From Salinibacterium sp. TMP30 (lineage in GTDB: Bacteria > Actinomycetota > Actinomycetes > Actinomycetales > Microbacteriaceae): a stretch of 64,000 nucleotides of DNA. Positions 54,390 to 62,900 of this stretch are shown here, one piece after another. The translations under genes were made by a program, and so were the position numbers. The stretch is from assembly GCF_038397785.1 (NCBI RefSeq), contig NZ_CP151642.1:2480001-2544000 (forward strand), in the 5' to 3' direction. The notes below the pieces were generated by a model that searched no databases, was not told the origin of the DNA, and was given only the letters and a program-made list of their open reading frames with translations. The first letter of the stretch is position 1; the number at the start of each line of letters is the position of its first letter.

Positions 54390-55637
54390 CTACCGCAGCG
54401 GATCGAAGGCGGTGAGGAGGGGATGCTTGTCGCCGCCCGTAATGGAGTCAGCGAGCATCCGCCCCGTCAACGGGCCTAGGGTGACGCCCCACATGCCGTG
54501 ACCGCCAGCAACGTGCACTCGCGGCGAACGGGTGCCGCCAACCAGCGGCAGACCGTCTGGCGTGCAGGGGCGTGAGCCGACCCACTCTTCTTCGCGCGAC
54601 TCCCAGTCGACACCGTCGAACATGGGGCTCGCGGCGTTGATGATGGTCTTGATACGGCGAGAGTCTGCTGGAGCATCGGCGTGACGGAATTCCATCATGC
54701 CTCCCACTCGCAGCCGATCGCCGAGAGGGGTGCAGGCTACGCGCTGCGCTGGCAGGTAGATCGGGTGGGTCGGGATCACCGGCGGCTTCACACTGAAGCT
54801 GTAGCCTCGACCGGCTTGCACAACTTGGCGAACACCGAACTGGCGGGCGAGACCGCCAAGCCAGGTTCCGGTGGCAATGACGACTTCGCTACTGAGCACG
54901 GCATCCTGCCCCGCGACGTCAACGGCGACACCAGCGGAACCAAGATCCCGGATGCCCGTCACGTTCGCACCCTCAACAATGCGAGCGCCCCGCGCCCGAA
55001 CGGATGCCGCAAGCACGTCCATGAATGCGGGCGGGTTGATGAAACGTTGGCCATCGACGCGCAGTCCGTGGGTCACGAGTTTCGAGAGGCTCGGCTCGAA
55101 CTCACGCAGTTCGTCACCGGTGATCTTCTCAAAGCTCACATGGCGACCACCGGCGGCGACCTCATCAAACTCGTGGGTGATCGCCTGTCGGTCGTGCTCG
55201 TTCACAAATGCAGCAAGGAAAGGATCAGCGTGGCGGAGGGCCGCAGCGACCCCACCATCTTCCATGCGGTCAAACGATTCGAGACTCCACTTGTTGATCT
55301 CCGCAAAGGTGACCATGTTTCTGCGCCACATTTTCGGCGTCGAATGCCGGGCGAAGCCTGCGAGGAAGCGCAGCAGTGCGGAGTTTGCTGCGATCGGAAC
55401 GTACACGGGTGAGGCCGGGTCAACAACAGCCTTGAGACCATAACGGAAGATTGAGGGCTCAGGCAGGGGAAGCGTCAGTGCTGGTGCGACCCACCCGGCG
55501 TTACCTAACGAGGCTCCGGCAGCAACCCCGGTGCGATCGAGAACCGTGACCTCAACGCCGCGTTCTTGCAGAAACCAGGCCGTGCACAGCCCGACAATTC
55601 CGGCGCCAACAATAGTGACATGGGCAGGCGTAGACAC
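54390..55637 (-). CDS. D-amino-acid dehydrogenase-like FAD oxidoreductase (DadA family)
   Basis: About 415 residues. The FAD motif HVTIVGAGIVGLCTAWFL is at the N-terminus, then GASLGNAGWVAPALTLPLPEP; the C-terminal half has the family's RVGGMMEFRHAD and VAGGHGMWGVTLGPLTGRM. It likely oxidises a D-amino acid or similar amine to the keto acid. I place the start at the GTG at 55637, which has AGGAG seven bases upstream; an ATG five codons earlier contains that site. Confidence 0.88.
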   Translation of the reverse strand: MSTPAHVTIVGAGIVGLCTAWFLQERGVEVTVLDRTGVAAGASLGNAGWVAPALTLPLPEPSIFRYGLKAVVDPASPVYVPIAANSALLRFLAGFARHSTPKMWRRNMVTFAEINKWSLESFDRMEDGGVAAALRHADPFLAAFVNEHDRQAITHEFDEVAAGGRHVSFEKITGDELREFEPSLSKLVTHGLRVDGQRFINPPAFMDVLAASVRARGARIVEGANVTGIRDLGSAGVAVDVAGQDAVLSSEVVIATGTWLGGLARQFGVRQVVQAGRGYSFSVKPPVIPTHPIYLPAQRVACTPLGDRLRVGGMMEFRHADAPADSRRIKTIINAASPMFDGVDWESREEEWVGSRPCTPDGLPLVGGTRSPRVHVAGGHGMWGVTLGPLTGRMLADSITGGDKHPLLTAFDPLR

Positions 55638-55756
55638 AGAAATGCTCCTCATCGAACGTAACCTTCAGCCTAACGCCCGGCACGGCCTACCCGGCGAAGT
55701 GTTGGCCGGCGCGGTCTACGAGAAGATCTCCGTGAGAGCAGAAACGCTCGCCGCGG

Positions 55757-56392
55757 CTATGTCGAGAAGCGGACGTGCTGGGTAATCCAGTTGTGCATCG
55801 CAACGGCGGCCGCGGCTGAAGCATTGATCGACCGTGTCGAACCGAACTGGCTGATTTCCACAACATCCGCCGCCGCTTCGATGGCTTCGGGCGACAGTCC
55901 GGGCCCCTCTTGACCGAACAGCAGCACGCACCGCTGGGGCATATCGAAGGTCTCGATGATGACACTACCGGGCACATTGTCGATTGCGATGATGGGCAGG
56001 TCGTTGGCGGCGGTCCACTCGACGAAGGCCGCAACATCCGGATGATGAAGCACGTGCTGGTAGCGGTCAGTGACCATGGCGCCGCGTTTGTTCCACCGCC
56101 GACGCCCAATGATGTGCACGGTGTCGGCACCGAACGCGTTGGCGCTGCGCACGATGGAGCCGATGTTCATGTCGTGCTGCCAGTTCTCAATAGCAACATG
56201 GAATGGATGCCGCGTCACGTCGAGATCGGCAACGATGGCTTCCATCGTCCAGTAGCGATACCGGTCGATAACGTTGCGGCTATCGCCACGTTCGAGCAGC
56301 GCAGGATCAAAGTGGGGATCGGTGGGCATTTCGCCCTGCCACGGCCCCACCCCGTTGGTCGACAGCTCGACGCTGGGGTTCGGTTCAGTCAC
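55757..56392 (-). CDS. SpoU/TrmH-family RNA 2'-O-methyltransferase
   Basis: A 211-residue SPOUT methyltransferase. Motif 1 is MNIGSIVRSANAFG, motif 2 LLFGQEGPGL, and motif 3 ISQFGSTRSINASAAAAVAMHNW; together they form the knotted SAM site. The RNA target (tRNA or rRNA) cannot be told from sequence. GTG start, six bases after TATCGT. Confidence 0.9.
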   Translation of the reverse strand: MTEPNPSVELSTNGVGPWQGEMPTDPHFDPALLERGDSRNVIDRYRYWTMEAIVADLDVTRHPFHVAIENWQHDMNIGSIVRSANAFGADTVHIIGRRRWNKRGAMVTDRYQHVLHHPDVAAFVEWTAANDLPIIAIDNVPGSVIIETFDMPQRCVLLFGQEGPGLSPEAIEAAADVVEISQFGSTRSINASAAAAVAMHNWITQHVRFST

Positions 56393-56398
56393 CGTTCC

Positions 56399-56404
56399 AC
56401 GATA
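56399..56404 (-). promoter_or_regulatory. leaderless -10 hexamer of the SpoU gene
   Basis: TATCGT on the minus strand, then six bases, then GTG. Confidence 0.5.
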
Positions 56405-56434
56405 CTCGTCGTGGGCCGAGCACTCGCACCACCT

Positions 56435-56466
56435 AGCGCTCGTGCCCGCTAACGCTCGTGCCCGCT
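56435..56466. repeat. 16-bp tandem duplication
   Basis: AGCGCTCGTGCCCGCT (56435-56450) is followed directly by AACGCTCGTGCCCGCT (56451-56466), 15 of 16 identical. It lies in the gap between the lipoprotein stop and the SpoU promoter. Confidence 0.8.
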
Positions 56467-56480
56467 AGCTGACGAAGCGC

Positions 56481-56933
56481 CTAGCCCTCGTACCGTTCCA
56501 CGCGCAGCACACAGCTGAGTCCGTCTTCGGCGACCGGGATTGTGGTGCTCCAGTCGGCGCTTGCTCCAGGCTCGGTTGCTTCGACATCCACTTGAGTGAG
56601 TGCACGAGTGTCGTTGGCACCATTCAGCAGCGAGATGTAGATGCGGTAGGTGACGTTGGCATCGGTGGAGTTGGTGACGCTGCCCGAGACTGTCCACTCA
56701 TCGCCGGCACGCTTGCACTCGTCAACTGTGGAGTCTGCGAGCGCACCTTGCAGATTCTCACCGGTGCCGGGAGCATCCGTGATGTCTGTGATGCCGGGCG
56801 TCTGCTCTGCCGAAGCGGAACTTTCGACCGGATCAGGCTGCCGCTCAGTGCCGTTGTTAGTGCAGCCAGCAAGAGTGAGGGCCAGGATCGCGAAAGGGAC
56901 GGCGGTGGCGGTCAGTCGTGTGCGGAGCTTCAT
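56481..56933 (-). CDS. small lipoprotein coupled to the giant surface protein gene
   Basis: A 150-residue lipoprotein. The signal sequence ends in LTLAGC (lipobox, Cys about 24), then a Ser/Glu/Pro-rich linker, then a domain from about residue 70 with two cysteines and a beta-rich pattern (WTVSGSVTNSTDANVTYRIY, then DWSTTIPVAEDGLSC), resembling FxLYD-type beta-sandwiches. Its ATG overlaps the stop of the giant repeat protein gene (ATGA), so both are probably made together. Function unknown. Confidence 0.8.
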   Translation of the reverse strand: MKLRTRLTATAVPFAILALTLAGCTNNGTERQPDPVESSASAEQTPGITDITDAPGTGENLQGALADSTVDECKRAGDEWTVSGSVTNSTDANVTYRIYISLLNGANDTRALTQVDVEATEPGASADWSTTIPVAEDGLSCVLRVERYEG

Positions 56934-59900
56934 GAATTTTCCTGTCGTTGTCTTCTGCGTGCGAGCAGGATCAGGGCGAGGCCGGCGAGCAGTGTGCCCA
57001 GCCCGGTTGCGAGCGTTCCCCGTGGATCTGATCCAGTGTAAGAGAGTGCCTTGGTAGGTAGCTGCAAACTTGTTTGTGCTGTTGCGAATACAGGATCGCC
57101 AGAGTCGAGCTCTGTGCTCGTGACGGTTGCGGTCTCGTACAGCATCGTTCCGGCATCACGTTCCTGGATGACATAGTTCGCCGTTGCGGTGATCGATTCG
57201 CCAGGTGCGAGCGCACCCGTCGCGCCCGGCCAGGCGCCATAGCGGAGCGCTGACAAGCCACTTCGCAGATCGCTCATGGTGACGTTTGTCAGAGGCAGCG
57301 TGCCCGTGTTCGTCGCGACATAGGTGAAGATAACTACATCGCCGGGGAAACCCTTCTGCCCGGCAGCGAAGGCCGCAGAGAGTCGGAGATCGATGTTGGC
57401 CACATTCGGGATAGCCAACACATTGGTGTCACTGACCGGCGCGATCGCGCCCGATGGTGCTTCGGCGTTTACGGTTGCCTCATTGGTGGTCTCTTCGACA
57501 TCCACATCTGCCTGAGTAATAACGTAGGTTGCCGTTGCCACCACGGACTGCCCCGGCGTCAGCTGCCCCGGCGTACCCGGCCACGTGTAACTGAGTGCCG
57601 ACAGCCCCGGCTTCATATCGCTGACCGACACTGCGGTGAGTGTCACGTTTCCGGTATTGCGAACCTCAATGCGGTAGTTGACGGTTGCGCCCTGCTGGGC
57701 ATAGGTCGCCAGCGAGCTCGTCTTCGCAATAGTCATCGAAGGGTCTTCAGCGATAGCGGTGGAGCCCAACGCAGTGTCGACGACGGCAGCCCCGACTGCA
57801 GGCGTGCCCGAAGCGGATGCCGTCGAACCGATGAAACCGGAGTCGACATCGTTCTGAGTCAGCACGTACGTTGCGGTCGCGGTTGCAGACTGTCCAGGAG
57901 CGAGTACGCCAGCCGCACCCGGCCAGATAATCGTGATCGTGATGGTACTGAGATTGGTTTGGTTATCGGCAATCGTCACGCCACTGAGCGTCACGTCTCC
58001 CTCGTTCGTCACCTCGAACGCAAACTCGACGGTGTCTCCCGCGCGGCTAGGGGCACCGGAGGCCAGCACCTGCGTCTTAGTAATCGCGATATCGGGACTA
58101 CCGAGTGCGGTCGGAGTCACGACCGTGTTCGAGCTCACATCGATCGCATCGCCTCTCGGGTCAAACCCCGTGACGCCCGCCGTATTCGTCGCCGAACCAG
58201 CATCAAACTCTGTCTGGGTTACCTGGTAACTCGCCGTCGCCGCGACTTGCTCGCCCGGCGCAAGAACGCCGATCGCCGCCGGCCATGCTCCGTAACTGAT
58301 CGTCGTGGTTCCCACCTTCGGGTCGGCGATAGTAACCTCGCCGATGGTCGTCTCTCCCGTGTTATTCACGGTGAAGGTGTAGTCGATCCACGAACCGACC
58401 GTTGCCGCGCCACCGCCGCGTACGGTGCCCGCCTTCGTGATCGACAGTGTGGAGTCCGCCGCGATCAATGGCACGACGGTGACTGCCGAGTCATCTGAGA
58501 CGGCGGTTGCGCTGGGGGAACTGCCGGTACCGGTCGCAACATTTCTGACCTCGCCGGCGTCGACATCCGCCTGGCTGACGGTCCGGGTCGCCGTGACTGT
58601 GAGGCTTTCGCCAGGAGCCAGAGTGCCGGGGTTCGCGACGTCTGGCCACGTGTACGTGAAGCCGGTGAGCCCTGCAATCGTGTTGGACAGCACAACACCG
58701 GTGAGAGTGACGTTTCCGTTGTTTGTGAGGGTGAAATTGTAGTCGATGGTGTCACCGAGGAGACCGGTCGCTGCGGTCGCGAGCGCCGCACTCTGCGTCG
58801 TCAGGATCGATGGTGCTGCGGGTTCTGTGGGGTTCTCGACAGTGTTCGATACGCCGGTGACCTCGACACCGTTGGGAGCGGTTCCGACGGCAGTCGCGGT
58901 GTTGATCACCTTGCCGTTGTCAATATCGGCCTGAGTGAGTGTGTAAATGACAGAGCCAACCGCCTGCTGTCCCGGTCCGAGAATTCCGGTTGCCGAGGGG
59001 AACGTGAGGTCGGATGGCACTACTGCGATAAGGGGATCGAGCACCTCAACGAGGCGCAGCGTCACATTGCCGGTGTTCGTCACAATGAAGCTATAGACGA
59101 TCTCAGAACCGACGCCGCCAGTGCCCGACGTGAGCACTCCCGACTTTTGCGCCGTGATGCTGGGATTGGCCGCTTCGGTCATCAGCCGGTCGACGGTAGA
59201 GCTGGCGGTCACCGCGGAGCTGTTCGGGGTCTCGCCACGGGCTGAAGCGGTGTTGTCGACATAGCCCCGATCCACGTCATCCTGCTCGAGAGCGTAGGTC
59301 GCACTCGCTGTTGCCGTCTGTCCCGGAGCAAGCACACCGCTCGCTGCGGGCCACGCGATGGAATCGATAGAGACATTGGGGATGCTGTCGCTGATCGTGA
59401 CCGAGCGCAGAGTCACGTTTCCGATGTTCTGTACTTCGATTGTGTAGTTCACGGTGTCACCGGGACCATTTTCGCCAGCCACGGCTAGCTCACTGGACTT
59501 GCGTACTTCGAGCAAGCCCGCGTCCGCGAGAGTCACCGTTGCCGGTGCGCTCGCGGTAGCAGCTGCACCGACTGTAGGTGTTCCTTCACCCGTGACGATG
59601 CTCTGCACCGCACCCGAATCAATGTCCGCCTGAGTGAGAGCCTGCACACGAACTGCAGTAACCGATTGCCCCGGCGCAAGTTCGCCTACCGTCCCCGGCC
59701 AGGTGTAATCAGCGACCGGTAATGAACCGATAAAGTCGCTCAACGTGACGCCACTGAGTGTGACGTTGCCGCTATTGGTGAATGTGTAGTTCCACGTGAC
59801 AGTGTCGCCAGCGGTAGCCGGGCCCGGATCGGTCACGGCACCAGAGTTGGTGATGTCGACCAGCACCGAGGGCTCTTCTGTTGGCACGACCGCGATATTC

Positions 59901-62900
59901 GACGTCGTCGAGATCGCCGCGCCGCGCACCGGAACCGATGAAGCGTTAGCGGTGTTTTCGACGAAACCGCGGTCGACATCCGACTGACGGATGACGTAAC
60001 TTGCTGTGGCAGTTACCGTCTCGTTCGGTGCGAGAGTTTCGGTCGCGGTCGGCCAGTTGACAACGGGAGTCGTCATCCCTGGCAGCGGATCCGTCACCGA
60101 GATCGATCCGATAGTGACGTTCCCGGTGTTGCGCACCAAGAATTCGAAGCCCACTGTGCCGCCCAGGCCGTCTTCGCCCGACACCGTTACCTGACCCGAC
60201 TTCGCCAAGGTCATACTCGACTGCGGCTGGACGGTTTCGACAATAACTTCGTTAGAGCGAGCGGCAACGTCAACGCCCTGAGGATCAGTGGCACCGACAT
60301 CCGCGATATTGGAAATATAGCCAAGGTCGATATCCGCCTGTGTCAACTGAACGGATGCTTCGCCAACAACAGTTTCGCCCGGGCGAACGGTTCCCGGCTG
60401 AGTCGGATTTGGCCACGTGATGACGGGAATGCTCAGCCCCGGCAGGGGGTCGCGCAGCTCGCCATCATGCAGAGTCACGTTGCCGGTGTTTGCAATTTCC
60501 AGACGGTAGTCGACCCAGTCGCCCACCTTACCGATTCCGCCAGCGCGCAATTCGCCAAGTTTGAGAGCTTCGAGTGAGCCTGCAGCGATTATCGGAACGG
60601 TCGCGACTGAGGGCTCGCTGATCTCGGTACCTGAGGACGGCGTTGCGTCACCGCGGACCGTGTTTATAACAGAGCCCGAATCGATGTCGTTCTGAGTGAG
60701 CACGTAACGTGCGGTCGCGGAGACGATCTCTCCTGGGGCAAGTGTTCCCGCAGCTGCCGTTGGCCATGAATAAGTGAGCGCGGAAACGCCGGCGAGCCCG
60801 TCGACCAACTCGACGTCGGTCAGCGTCTGATTTCCGCTGTTGCTCAGCGTGAAATTGAAGTTGATGGTGTCGCCAGCGAAGCCTGTGGCGCCCGGCTCGA
60901 TCGCACCCGATTTGGCGACAACTATTGATGGTTCTGCCGTATCAGTCAGGGTGGACTCCGTCGCCGTATTGCTGACGACAGCGGCATCCGCGGGAGAGGT
61001 GCCGTTCGCTGTCGCGGCATTATCTACTCGGCCAAGGTCTACGTCAGCCTGAGTGATGGCGTAGGTAGCGGTTGCCGTGGCCGTCTCACCCGCCGCCAAC
61101 ACACCGTTAGCGCCCGGCCAGTCGACAACGAGTGCACTCAGCCCAACCAGCGGATCGGCAAAGCTAATCTGGTCGATCGTGACGTTGCCATCGTTGAGCA
61201 ACTCGAAACTGTAGGTGACGATGTCGCCAACGCTAGCGCTCGCGCCCGTAGTCGATGATTTAGTCAACAGGAGAGCTGGATTCGCCGATGCCACCGCCGT
61301 TTCTGTCACTGCGGTGCTCACCGAGATGGTGTCGCTCAGCGGTGGCTTTCCGCTGGCGGTTGCGATGTTCGACACCGATCCTCGGTCGACGTCCGTCTGA
61401 GTAATTGTGTAGTCCGCCGTCGCCGTCACTGTCTGACCAGGTTGCAAGGTTCCGGGCGTTCCCGGCCAGCTGAAGGCGGGCGCGCTCACCCCCGCAAACG
61501 CGTCAACCAAATCGATGAGCGTGAGCGTGACGTTTCCAGTGTTGGTGATACCAAAGCTGTAGTCGATCGTGTCACCGGTGTTACCCACCCCGTTGAGGGC
61601 TCCAGACTTCGTCACTGCCATCGCCGGTTGCTGAGCAAGTACGACTGCGGCGGATGCCGTGTCGCTCACGTCGCCACCGCGCGGTGGCGTGCCCGACCCG
61701 GTCGCTTCGCTCGCTACCGAACCCGAGTCGATCCGAGGCTGAGTCAGAACTGACGTTGCTGTGGCAGTGACCGACTGGCCCGGCTCGAGAATACCGGGCG
61801 CACCGGGCCACCCGTAGGTGATTCCCGAGATCGCGGGAAGGGCATCCACTATCTCAACTGCGGTGAGAGTCACATTGCTCGTGTTGGCCAATTCGTACGA
61901 CCAGTTCACAATGTCGCCCTCGTCAGCACGTGCCGGGTCGGCGAGTACACCGCTCTTAGTCAGCTCGACCGTCGCACGAATCGACTCCGTCGGCACCGTA
62001 TTGGGCTCAGAATCATCAGTAACCGCGGTGTCGTCGGGGTCGGAACCTTCCGCACTGGCGATATTGATGATCGAACCGGCATCCACGTCGGCCTGAGTGA
62101 CGACGTAGGTGGCGCTCGCCGTCGCAACTTCGCCGGGTGCGAGCACATTCGGGCTCGCGGGCGTCGGCCACACGATGGCCAGCCCTGACAGGTCAGGAAG
62201 CGGGTCGCTGAGCGTCACCGTATCTAGCGTGACGTTGCCCGAGTTGAGAATCTGGAACTCATAATCAATCGTGTCGCCAACCTCTGCAGATGCGCGAGGA
62301 GTGCCCACCTTGGTAACCGTGATACTCGGTGCCGCCAAAACAGTCGGGACGATGACTTCGTTCGAGGTCTCAACCACCAACACCCGGTCCGGAGTTTCTG
62401 CAGACATATCAGCGATATTCGAGATGAAGCCGCGATCAACATCTTCTTGAGTCAGCTGATACGTCGCAACGCCTACGACCGCTTCACCTACGGGCACCTC
62501 ACCGGGCTTTGCCGGGTCTGGCCACGTGATGACGGGTACGGAGAGACCAGGCAGAGGGTCGAGCAAGCGGCCGTCATAAAGGGTGACGTTTCCGTTGTTT
62601 GTCACAGTCAACGTGTATTGGATGGTGTCGCCGACTTCGCCAACACCACCATCAAGGTTGATGCCTGACTTCACCGGGGAGAGCACCGGAGCGGCGGCGA
62701 CGATTACCGTCTCGCTCGCGGTGTCGCGAACGGTGCCCCCCGCGGGCATGTTGGCATCCGCAGTGACGGTGTTGTCGACGCCACCAGCGTCAACGTCCGC
62801 TTGGGTGAGCACGTACGAGGCAACCGCGGTGGCGCTTTGGCCAGGCGCAAGTTCGCCATCTGTCGCCGTGGGCCAGGTGTAGGTGAGTGCGCTTAAGTTA

